A stretch of DNA of 64,000 nucleotides from Liolophura sinensis. Taxonomy: Eukaryota; Mollusca; Polyplacophora; Chitonida; Chitonidae. Positions 22,668 through 33,458 of the stretch are shown here, piece by piece. Every line of letters begins with the position of its first letter. Position 1 is the first letter of the stretch. The stretch is taken from NCBI RefSeq assembly GCF_032854445.1, contig NC_088295.1:39853385-39917384 (forward strand). Direction: 5' to 3'. The position numbers and the translations under genes are program-made. Under the pieces are notes generated by a model that saw nothing but the letters and a program-made list of their open reading frames with translations, did no database searches and was not told the origin of the DNA.

Positions 22668-25600
22668 TTTATATTATATTGTTATGTATTCCAGGATACC
22701 AGTCCAGTGAAGTGTAAGACCTGCCCAGAGAGCTCGCAAACTAGAGCATCAGTCTAGATTGACTAAACTCACAACATGAGCAATTGGTCTTGACATCACC
22801 TTTTAAAAAATATTCAGTAGTCATGAATCAAGACAGAATGGCCATGCATTAAATTTAATGGCATATGGAATGTGTGGTTGTCACTGTCAGTTTGTAAAAG
22901 GACATAAAAAGGTAAAAAAAAAAACATTCTAGAAAATCAAAAATCATGCAACACCTTACATGTGTGCCAGAAACTAAGCTGGATAAACGAATGATTTGAC
23001 TTATTGACAGGGTACTAATCACATGAAATTTACCACAAAAATCAGCCACTGGTAATGAGAAAAATAAATGTCACTTTTTTCATGACAAATACGGCTGGAC
23101 AAATACACAGTTACTCTGTGTTCAGAATTTCAAAAAAAAAAACATGCTTCCATAGCCAGTCGATGTCACTGGTAAATGTTCATATCTGGCAAAGAATGTT
23201 TTAATTTCGCTGTTACAAGCCATTTATCAAACTTCAAACTCACAAAAAAGAAACCTGGAGGCAAACTGTGTGCTTGTCTTGAAAGGAGCTGAAGATATTA
23301 GCACCACCTGACGTCTGGGAGAGGAAAGCAGCCAGACCACATGCATTCACTTGCGCTCCTCTAATGTCAAAAACAGTGCTTCTTAAATCTAATCAGTGCA
23401 CGGGGGTCATGAAGATTTCTCTAAAAGGGAGAGGACAGGCAGTTTTAAGTTAATGTAAAATTTTAAATGTTTCTTTCAAAAAACAAACTCAGAATGAATA
23501 AATATAACCAGTTATTAATTTTTTTATTCAATCCACGGACCGAATACTGGCTCATCAAGACGACTTCTATGAACCCCTCTACTGTTCCTAAACATGTTCC
23601 ATGAATTGATGTCACTCTATCAAGCAACAGCAACCTCAATTATAAATCTCCCCTTCAAAACTCAGCTTCTACGATGCCATGATCAAGTGCTATTGACGAC
23701 TCCTGATGTTTCAACATGCTTGTTAACTTTTTTCAGTATTAAAAAAAAAGTGTCTTGATTTATGGTATTTTTTTAATATTATTTCTTTAGTTCTGTACCA
23801 CTGTTAGCCTCAGTTTCCTATCTTTGTGTTCTCTATTTGTACTTCTGTGTGTCAGACGGTCAGCATGATAAACACTACACAGTTGTCATGGTGAACTGTG
23901 TCCCGATGACCTTGTGATAGTGTGTCACATTTAAACCTAAGTGTATTGTATGCAAGTGTAAGTGTATGCAAACCTGCGCATAAACTCAATAGCACAAGAA
24001 CCAATTAGTTTTGGGGGGAACAAAGATTATAAAAAGTAGGTATCATCTTTAGCTCTTTAACATTTTTGTCAATGACTTCATTTCTCTCCAGACATTTTGT
24101 GCATGTGTATTTTGTTGACCTTGTGTTGAGTGCACAGAGCTTGTATTGTCTTTAGAGAAGAGTTCAAGACATCAAAAGTAAACAGAATTACCCTGGGGGA
24201 GGTGTGAGGGGGCGTTTGTGTATTTTGATGGCTAAGGTTCAGCACTGTCTTCGGTCTGATGCTTCAGTTAAGTGAGGCAGCATCTAAACATAGAGAACTC
24301 ACTGTTAGGATATAACAGAAGTTATTTTAAACAGAGCATATATTTATTTCCTGTACATGCATTCATATACAACAGTGGGCAATGACCTTTCCAAATCAGG
24401 TCACTATCAGGTGATATCTCTTTTGGAAGATTAAATAATGATATTAAAGATGACAAGTTGTTAGTTTTATGGTCCGGTGATAAGAAATTGACCTTAATAT
24501 AAGTGTGAAGGAAAATTTCCAGTTTATATTCACCAAATGTGAGGTACATGAACATCAAAATTTGCATTCGTGGTAAACCTGTAGGAACCAGAAAAAGGTT
24601 TGTAGGTTTGTCAGTTATTCTGTGTTTTATATAGGGGCATTTATATAATGAGCATCCATTTATAATTCCATACACTAGCAGCCGTACATTTTGGGATTTT
24701 GATCAGACATTTGGTGATATATTGGCCTTATTGCAGATTTTGCTACTGTTAGGAAAGATTATTAGCATAAATTTATTTTTAAGGGTTAGTTGCTCTGTGT
24801 GTGTTTGTTTTGATCTGAAATTGGAATCACTCGAAAAAGATAGAAACATAGATTTAGGCAGTTTCGGAAATCTGGATGTCTCATATTTCTGAAACATGTA
24901 TTTTCCCTGTCTCTCTTGACTCTATCCGTATGGATACTCTCTCTGTATGGATGGAAATGCAGTTAAATTTGCCACCTTGTGGCACTCCTGTCTCCTCTCC
25001 ACAAAGTGGCTTAACAAAGCAGAACACCGGAATAAATCAAGTGCAAACTATAGTTGAAGTTTCACAAATAAATGGACATATATGATATCTATACAGAAGT
25101 ACTCATTGAAGTCTTACGAAACATTTACCTTTCACCTTACCAGATTATGTTAACACTTAAGTGTTTACCACTGGCTTTGTGATTAACTGCAGATCTGCAT
25201 TGCCATAGTATTACCAGTATTGGCAGAAGGTGCTTTCCAGCTGTGGAGAAATCTCTCGATGTACTTGACAAAAAACTCAAACTCTAAATTCCCACCTCCT
25301 TTTTTGCAGTAATTTATCAGGAGACATAGTTTTTCTGCATATCCCATGAGTTGAAGTAGCAAATGGCCACTTGGGCAGTGTACGTGTGTTACAGTTGTGC
25401 TTCATACCCCCATGTTTCATTATTATTGACAGAGGTCTCCATAAACGTATTTAAAACTACTCTCCTTTGGTTTTGTGTATTCTTTAGTGTTTGGATAAAT
25501 TATTGTCATTACATACAAATCATATATAATATGTTTGGTTAAATATATAGTAGTATAGGGAATAGGATTCCTATTCCCTATACTACTTATATATTTCATT

Positions 25601-26199
25601 GTTGTGTGTATTTGCTCCTTGTAATAAATATGTGTAACTGTGTTAGTATTATACATGTAATGGGAACTATTTATACATGTGAGAAAAAGAAGATACATTA
25701 GATGAGAAACATTAAAATTTTTATCCGATTTTGCATGACAACACGAAAAGAAATCATTAACATAAATACCTGGACTTTTGGTACAGTGTAAGGCTTATAT
25801 CTAGCTTTGTATATTCAAAGTGTGTTTGGTAAGATTTGATATGGAAGTTCACCCTGTCAGTGTCTTATAACTTCTAGGTCATGTGATAGGCTTATTGGGT
25901 CTGATGGAGGGGTCAGCCTGTCCCCCTTATTTCCCCTACTTTCATGCACATGTCCTCTCCTATACTCGCTCTACGTGACTAATTCTTAATGCTATCACTT
26001 AAAGACAACACCGGTTACTTCCAGTTCTGAGGCCGTTTTGCTGTGTCCCTGCAAATATAAAGCGTTATTCACACTTCCCGGGGAGGTTTTCAGATTTCAG
26101 GAAACTGGAAGTCCTCTCAGTCATTAGACCGGTTTAGGAAAATCGTTCCGCGCATCATCAAAACCTTGTCCTTTGGGCATGCTCAATTTTTTGGTTCGG
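22668..26199. other. Gene-free stretch upstream of the MPV17-like pair
   Basis: No convincing exon was seen. The frames of 60-117 codons around 24300-25085 have no recognisable domain. Composition becomes more GC-rich after about 25900, toward the candidate promoter. A striking palindrome at 25541-25596 is listed separately. Confidence 0.45.
25541..25596. repeat. 56-nt near-perfect palindrome
   Basis: The core arms are AGTAGTATAGGGAATAGGA and its exact reverse complement, separated by a single T. Beyond a one-base bulge the pairing continues for 8 more A/T pairs, giving 27-bp arms. The loop is too small for a microRNA precursor. A cruciform or remnant of a palindromic element is more likely. 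Confidence 0.93.
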
Positions 26200-26350
26200 T
26201 GAATGACTGCATCAGAGTTTGATCTGCGAGTGTATTATTGATTTGGTGCGACAGCTGTTTGCCTGGCATGGATTTTTCTCCCAAACTCGCTGCAGCTTGG
26301 AAGTGTCTTTAGATTTGGAGTCTGGACCATACCTCGTCAGAAGTGTTGTG
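26200..26350 (+). promoter_or_regulatory. Candidate promoter and non-coding first exon for the MPV17-like locus
   Basis: This stretch is more GC-rich than its surroundings and ends in a good splice donor, GTTGTG/GTAAGTG (GT at 26351). A matching acceptor (ATTTCAG/GTCTGG, AG at 28553-28554) lies 59 bp before the ATG at 28614. The 5' exon limits are guesses. Whether the second MPV17-like gene (acceptor at 33331-33332) uses the same first exon cannot be told. Confidence 0.35.
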
Positions 26351-26630
26351 GTAAGTGTTCCACATTTCTGAATTCTCTCTAATGCTCTGTGATTCTCTCC
26401 ACTTTCACACTGTTTGTCATGCCGTTCATTATCTTAGATTGTTTATTGCATGAAGACAGTAGCAAACCTAACTGTTTCTTGTTGTTGTTGGTGGTTTGCT
26501 TTTTTCTGTGATATTCCCAGTCTGTTAGTTGTGGCTGTTAGTACACTGACTGTTGTTTCAATTGTGTGACATTGCCAGTAATCAGGACCTATTCCAGGTG
26601 CAAGCTACAGCCTTTTCATAAAACAGGTCA

Positions 26631-26891
26631 GAGTGGCCTCCGTGGCTCAGTTGGTTAACGTGCTAGCACAGCGTAATGACCCAGGAGTCTCTCACCAATG
26701 TGGTCGTTCAAGTGCAGCTCATGCTGGCTTCCTCTCCGGCTGTACGTGGGAAGGTATGCCAGCAACCTGCGTGGATAGTCGTGGGTTTCCCCGCGGGCTC
26801 TGCCCGGTTTCCTCACACCATAATGCTGGCCGCTGTCATATAAGTGAAATATTCTTGAGTACGCATAAAACACCAATCAAATAATTGAATA
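26631..26891 (+). mobile_element. SINE family A with 13-bp target duplication
   Basis: The tRNA head (GGCCTCCGTGGCTCAGTTGG) is complete. The B-box region is shortened. The tail ends ACACCAATCAAATAATTGAA. The flanks ATAAAACAGGTCA (26618-26630) and AATAAAACAGGTCA (26891-26904) form the target duplication. It lies in the inferred first intron of the MPV17-like locus. Confidence 0.93.
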
Positions 26892-27277
26892 AATAAAACA
26901 GGTCAAAAGATGGTTTATGTTTTAAGGTTTTTAGAAAACTTAAGGCGACCTTCCATTCTGTAAAGTTTGATAAAATATAATTGTACCAGAGGATGAAATG
27001 TTACTTTCATTATGATGTCATTGGGCTTTTGGAAGACCCCATAGAAGGCATGATGGAATATAGTGCACAAGAAAGTGCAAAATGACTGATGTACTGTATT
27101 TCACCTTAAGTTTGGAATGTGGAAATGCACTCGCAGAAGCAGATAAAGACCTTACAATGATACTTTCAGTTTTGATACCAACACTGACATGATTCTGATA
27201 AGAAATTAATCAGATTTAACAAAAACTCCCCAGTAGCCTTATTAAGATGATGAATGAATCAGAATCAGGCAAAATTG

Positions 27278-27379
27278 GCACCTTGAATAGTGTTAGCTTT
27301 GTGTGAAATACATACATGTATGAACAGTGCACCTTGAATAGTGCTAGCTTTGTGTGAAATACATACATGTGTGAACAGG
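27278..27379. repeat. 51-bp tandem duplication
   Basis: Two copies 51 bp apart share CACCTTGAATAGTG, AGCTTTGTGTGAAATACATA and ATGAACAG, with three or four substitutions between them. Confidence 0.9.
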
Positions 27380-27514
27380 ACTAATGCAAAATGACAGACA
27401 TTGCATTGGATAACATTAATATTATCTACAGTCAAATGCATCTTGAAAATCAAAACACTTTTACTTGTTGGCACCTTCAGGGGCCAGATATTGACAGTTT
27501 TTATGTTCAGGTTT

Positions 27515-27605
27515 TTACCCAGTGGTCCGCCATGAATCAGCCTAATGATACCTAGTCTTCATACATGAGTACAGCGTAAAACCCCAAGCTTACATACATT
27601 CATAC
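27515..27605 (+). mobile_element. Decayed SINE tail
   Basis: CAGTGGTCCGCCATGAATCA, then ATGAGTACAGCGTAAAACCC and a (CATA)-rich end, match the shared tail layout of the SINEs here. The head is missing and the family cannot be assigned. Confidence 0.5.
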
Positions 27606-28613
27606 ATACAATGAATCAGACAGAGATTGGTGACATCAGTGCTTTCTCTGCCAGTTCTCAGTGCTGGTTACTATTCAGTTAAAGACATCTAGTTCATGGA
27701 ATCTTGATGTTGCATTATACAATAATGTAAGGATTGACTTCTGCATCACATGCAAGGATTTCAGAGCATGATGTTGCCTGGCAAAACATGAACATACTGC
27801 TTTGAGTTGCAAGCTTTGACGCATGGGAAGGTTTTGTTTGTTGTGTGATGTAGATTCACTATCACGGCTGGTGTAATAGGACCTTAAAAATGGTCTTTGT
27901 TGGGAATAAACCAACTCATTTAAAAAATAGGGTCGGCTGGCAGGGAGTTTTGGTTTTCTTGCTAAAAGAAATAGATACGGATTGTAAGGAATAAAACATG
28001 GACAGAAAAAAAAAGGTCTAGAGTGCAGCCCTTTTTTGAGTTGTCAATCATTTACACTACAGCACATTCTGTGAGATCACAATGTACACTTCACGCGAAA
28101 ACACCTGTTGTTTATATGCCATTGTTTCTCTTAGCATTCTACGGGTCAGTAATGTATGTAACATTTGACATCATTTTGCCTGCTGGGCTGTGTGAAGTAA
28201 AATTCTGTCAGCCCCTTATTTAAGGTGTTCCAACTCTGCTTGGTTCAGCTGTGGTTTCATGTCCTCTGGTGGGTCTGATACTGGCACCTTAATACTGCAT
28301 ACTGCCTGTCCTTATAAGGGAGAAATGCCAATAAAAATTAGTAAATAAATAGGTACTCGGTGCAGAGTAACAGAAAAGTCAATGATATAATGATAATGGC
28401 TGCTTTAATTTATCAAAGAGACTGAAGTGGCTGTTTGGAATGGGAGTTGATTCCTGTATATATTGCTACTAGACAGCTGGATACTTAAATTGTGGTGGGT
28501 GACTTGCATGTGTTTCAGGTCATGTATTTAATTTAACTCTCAATTTCATTTCAGGTCTGGATAATGAAAATCATGGTTTAATTCTCAACACGCATTAATG
28601 AGGCTCTTAAAAA

Positions 28614-30695
28614 ATGGCGGCGCTTGTCTGGGCCAGGAAGGTTTTTTTGCGCTATCCCATGATCGGAAACATGCTCATATGTGGGACGATGTACGGGTCA
28701 GGTGATCTGAGTCAACAAACCATAAGGAAGTGTGAAAAGTATGACTTCAGAAGTACAGCGAGGGTGGCGGCAGTTGCCTGTGTGTTCTTTGGTCCTATAT
28801 ACTTCAAGTGGTACAAATTCCTGGACAAGTTGATCAAGGGCAAAACTCCTAAGGATATAGTATTCAAAGTGATTCTAGATCAGGCTGTTGTGGCTCCCCC
28901 GTGTATTTGTATCTTTTATATAGGTAATGATAAGTTAACATGTTATAGAATGAGATTTGCATAATACTTTTGATACATATGCTAACTACCAAATGGAAAT
29001 TTGCATAATACTGTAACAATACTATATAATACTATAACTGTGGCAGGCATGCCAGGTATGATGAGAATCATTAATTCTCAAATCTTGACCTTGTGGAATC
29101 ACAAGAATCTCCTAGTTTAGATGTAGGTCACATGTATACGTGTAGATAATGGTTTAATGATCCTGTTTGCAAGTTCATTACATGTTTCATGCAGAGTAGG
29201 CTGTAATAGCACAAAATCACAGCAAGGCTGTGGAAAAGGCTATAGCCCTGTGCTTTTACATCCAGTGTGCTCTTAAATGGAACCAGACTTAAAATTGTTT
29301 GTATATTTCTACAACAGCATTCATCTAGTGGGATTCCTGAATGTAGTAACATGTATGATACTGCTTTCCACCCATGAAACAATATAATGATCGCTAGCAA
29401 CATTTTTATTTTATATTTCATAGTTTGTAATGGAGTTTTGCCAATGTTAATTGATCCCAGCAGATTGCAGCTGTATTTTCGGAATGAACAAGCAGCGTCT
29501 CAGTCTGGATATGTTCCTGTGTTTTTCAGCAACCAGTATTTTAGAAGGCAGGGAAGACAAGTTTGCTGAACTTAAAGAAAAGGGCTTGAAGACATTTGTT
29601 GTGAGTATACCAAACATAGGGCAAGTGTGCATCATTGTTGGACATCATTTTCTAAACATTACAATTTACAATACTAGTATACTGGCATACATGCATCTTG
29701 GTATATGACTTAAATTGCATGTGGGGCCTCCGTGGCTCAGTCGGTTAAAGCGCTAGCGCAGCGTAATGACTCAGGAGTCTCTCACCAATGTGGTCGCTGT
29801 GAGTTCAAGTCCAGCTCATGCTGGCGGCCGTACGTGAGAAGGTCTGTCAGCAACCTGCGGATGGTCGTGGGTTTCCCCCGGGCTCTGCCTGGTTTCCACC
29901 CACCATAATGCTGGCCGCCGTCGTATAAGTGAAATATTCTTGAGTACGGCGTAAAACACCAATCAAAAAAAAAAAAAAATAAATTACATGTAAATATAGT
30001 GTGTATCGCCGTGATTGATTCTCTAATCTAGCAAGACTCGATTGGGCTATCATATGTACATACAGAGCTGTAACCTTTATAGTGACGTATTTTAGGAGAG
30101 AGTTATTGTCCCCGGAAAAATGTGTTAGTCTCTGTGCCATGGATTATATATTTGTCTGTTTTTCTGTGTTTTAGACTGGAACTTTGTACTGGCCAATAGT
30201 TCAGTCCATTAACTTCTTCTTGTTACCTACCCACTACAGAGCTGCTTACGTGTCTTTGTGTAGCTTTATATGGACCAACATTCTCTGTTCTATCAAGTCA
30301 GCGGTATGTGTATATACAGTTATCATAAATGATCAGTTACATACACCCTGTGAGCCCAGCCGTTATTTTTTTTCTATACGTATCAAAACCTTCAATTGTT
30401 CTTTGAGAAAATGACTTCTTTAGCTTGCCTGTACATAGAAAGTCCTGCATGTAAAGTGCTTTTGCCATACCCCTGGTATCAGAGTTCAGTAACAGGTAAA
30501 GAAAATGTTGTATATTTGTGTTAAAGAGGGAAAGAGTTTAGAAATTAGTCCAGTCAGAAAACAAAAAGTTATGTATAAAGTGATATTTGTAGGATTTCAT
30601 ATCTAAACATGGGACCAGCGTATATACACTGGTACGAATCTTCACCCTGAGCAGATAACTAATGTGGCACTATTGTTATGCAGGATGGGAAATAG
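28614..30695 (+). CDS. MPV17L: MPV17/PMP22 family protein, MPV17L-like (paralogue 1)
   Basis: Four coding exons are read: 28614-28923, 29530-29600, 30175-30303 and 30684-30695. All have GT-AG boundaries and consistent phases (1, 0, 0), giving 173 residues. Family landmarks are the N-terminal YPMIGNMLICG and SGDLSQQ (residues 14-35), FFGPIYFKWY (58-67), LDQAVVAPP (88-96), a helical SILEGREDKF segment, and WPIVQSINFFLLP (133-145), the MPV17 signature. The short end ..SADGK then stop follows the family's DG motif but lacks the tail of paralogue 2. MPV17-family proteins are small four-helix membrane proteins of the mitochondrial inner membrane or peroxisome. MPV17L members are linked to oxidative-stress handling, and their transport activity is unsettled. 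Exon 1 to 3 lengths (310/71/129) equal those of paralogue 2, so the pair arose by tandem duplication. Exon 4 is tiny and less certain. Confidence 0.88.
29723..29980 (+). mobile_element. SINE family A, full length, in intron 2 of MPV17-like 1
   Basis: It starts GGGGCCTCCGTGGCTCAGTC with intact A and B boxes and ends CACCAATC followed by a poly-A run. The flanks AAATTGCATGT and AAATTACATGT form an 11-bp target duplication with one mismatch. Confidence 0.93.
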
Positions 30696-33332
30696 CAGAC
30701 ATCAGTGAAGTACCGGTACCTGAACTGAAGAAGTGAATCCATCATTGATGCTGTCTTTATTGACTACTGTCACCTTTGCCATCACGGTCAGGAATAATGC
30801 AGACAAGTGGTCACTCCGACACAGCTTCAGGACCAATACAAGATTGACAGAGTTTTAGCTGAAACAAAGAGCTGTAGGAGATGGGTGGACGTTGTTGTTG
30901 TTGTTGTTCAAATGGCGTTCTTCTTTTTCTGGATCATGGAGGACGTTTTTGAAATACATGTGTGTCATAACTTGTGAACACACATCGGTCTTGAATTGTA
31001 GGGACATCTCTATGCTACTTTGTGCAGTGAATACTTTGCAGAAATCTGGAAACCTGACAACATCAGAATCCATGCACTAGTTTTTGTGTAGTATGGTCGA
31101 CATGAAGAGTGGAGAGTTAACCACTCCCACAAGCCCATTAGCCACAACCACAAGATAAATCTCATTAAGCCTGTCAGAAGACTGTTATTTTTGCACTCCT
31201 TTTAATCTTGCTCCTATGCACAATAATGGCTTTCACTGACACGATTGACTTAAAGCTCGTATTTTAGTTCCAAATACGAGTTTCTGCTTTACTTTATGCA
31301 CTCTGCCACACTCCTGCCTGGTATTGGCAATGATACCCGATTGCCTAAGTGTTGAAGGGGGTGGGGGGTGGGGAGGGGGGGTGGTGTGGGAGGAACTGCC
31401 ATTTTCAGTATTGTAGTTACTGATTTCCAGCCTGTGCTGCAGTAATGTTTTACTCAGTGAAATAAATCCTGCACTTTCAATGCCCTGGTGTCCTGGGATG
31501 TTTGATGACCACAAGTGTGGGCTTGGCTGAGCTATGGTTAAAAGATTTGAAGGCATGGCTGTTGATCAGTTAATTATGCAGGTTATACAAGACATTTGTT
31601 TTAAAATGAAGTAAATTAATGTTTTATAATGGCCTATCGAATGTAAATTAAACATGAATCAGCTTTAATAGACTTATATTGTGACCTCCTACCCTTTTGG
31701 GTATTGGTGTGTGTGAAATTCAAGTTTTAATGTGTAAGCATGGATAAATTTTACTCTGTGAATGTTAAGGTATTAATATTAGTGCTACAGCCTGCATTCC
31801 CCAAGAGTCAGTGAATGATTTAATATGGCCATCAACACGTAGAGAAAATGGGTGACCAGTCTTACTGATTTGTTATAAAAAATACTTTTGGTGTAAATTA
31901 TTATGTATGCAGTATTTTGTGCAACTACCTCAGGAAAACACCTATTTATAGTGTCTTTGACCTCAGGACAACAGTTCACCAGGTGTAAAAAACACACATA
32001 ACATTATTAACAGATGTTTTAACTTTGTTGAGTGTTGGGTAATAAATGTTTTATAGAACTGTGTTTTTTGTTCTTTCAATCCGTTTCTAATTACAAGAAC
32101 ATTTGTGTACCGAATGTTTAACTTGAACCCAAGTACAAGGTTATATGCAGGAACACATAAGCAAGCTTCCATAATAGCTGTGATGGCCTTTGATATTGAG
32201 TTATACTGTGATTCATCTGCCAGGAGTACCTTTAGAAATGTTGCTATGGCATGTGGTAGAATTAAACCATTAGTAATGTATCCTGCTAATGGCCCATTCA
32301 ACCAAAGTAGTGTTATCCAGAATTTGATTTTGAAAGTGAATGAATTGCATTTATCATTTCCCTCTGAAGAACCGTACCCTGTGGACATGACAACCACAAC
32401 TACGGCACTGGAGAGACAGAATACTTATTACCGGTTACGAGTCGTGCATTCCCATTGCCGACTACTAAATGTCATTAAACAATATCCATGTTGCCGAGCA
32501 GAAATTGAAACAATCATCTTTACTGTGGACACAGGACAACATGTAGTGCTACCATACGTGTAGTTGTAGTTCTCGCTTCCAGTGTGTATGGGCCTTAACT
32601 TCTGAAAAGGAAGGAGAATGAGTCAGATGTGAGAGCTCTCCTCTGTATACATATTATGTATGTGAATTGCCACAGTATGACTGAAGTAGTTTTAGGATGT
32701 AAGCAATGTTGGGCAATGTCAAAGTCTTTGACCTTGACTTTTGTTTGTTGTTTCCAGGGTATGTTGTGGTGGGCCAGAAATACGGATAAAACCAATTCCA
32801 GAAACTCAGCCTGGGGAGTCAAGAGGCATGATTCCACTTTTACAGGTCATTGTTCTCTTGCCAGGGTGACCATTTCTCTCCACACCCAGGATGACTTCCA
32901 ACGGAGAAGCAGTTAACCTTGACACAGAAACATAACGCTGTAAGATGAAGACCACTAAACCACAAGTATCTCACAATGCAAGGGGTCGTGCTGTTTTTAA
33001 GGTGTTAAAAACCAAAAGTCACGAAATGAAACCTAAAAATGACAACTGTTTCCAAATAATTATAATTAGCAGTTGAACTCGAAAAATAATACCAACTTTA
33101 TAGTGCATCTTTATGTACAAGTACTTCATGTAGACCTGTTTTAGAAGTTTTTAATTATTTCGCCTCTATGCTCTGCCTCCTATTTCAACTAATCTGTGAA
33201 TCAAAGGAAACAGATGTGGTTTTTAGGGTTTCTTGTGAAGTTGTCATGTGTGCAGAGTTTAAAAGGACACAAACTCTAAATCCCTTCCTGTTTACAGTGT
33301 ATTCTTATTCCTAATGTTCTTGTCTCTTGCAG
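30696..33332. other. Region between the two MPV17-like genes
   Basis: Its start probably holds the 3' UTR of paralogue 1. A (GTT)n run lies at 30891-30908 and a G-rich tract at 31357-31390. A 152-codon plus-strand frame (32105-32563) overlaps a 144-codon minus-strand frame, and neither resembles a known domain. An acceptor AG at 33331-33332 marks the exon that carries the start of paralogue 2. Confidence 0.45.
31357..31390 (+). other. G-quadruplex-like G-rich tract
   Basis: More than four runs of four or more G occur within 34 bp (AGGGGGTGGGGGGTGGGGAG and a following run of seven G). This meets the usual sequence pattern for a G-quadruplex on the plus strand. No function is implied. Confidence 0.7.
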
Positions 33333-33458
33333 AATGCTGTTAGTTGTGCTCGGCTGTGCTGGAAGACAGTTACTGTGGCCAAATCCCCTTCAGTAGAGGT
33401 GCCACACTGGCTTTGGCTTTGAAGTATTTTATGTACCCCAGCTGCCATCAACATCGTC

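Noticed and set aside
24322-25085. Frames of 64-117 codons on both strands
   Set aside because: Low-complexity or random-looking products, no domain, no splice-consistent partners.
25541-25596. microRNA precursor
   Set aside because: The arms are separated by one base, so no loop for Dicer processing exists, and the stem is shorter and more perfect than animal precursors.
32105-32563. 152-codon plus-strand frame, overlapping a 144-codon minus-strand frame (31963-32397)
   Set aside because: Neither product resembles a known domain, both strands are equally open, and no splice or promoter context supports either. It is long enough to keep in mind but not to call.
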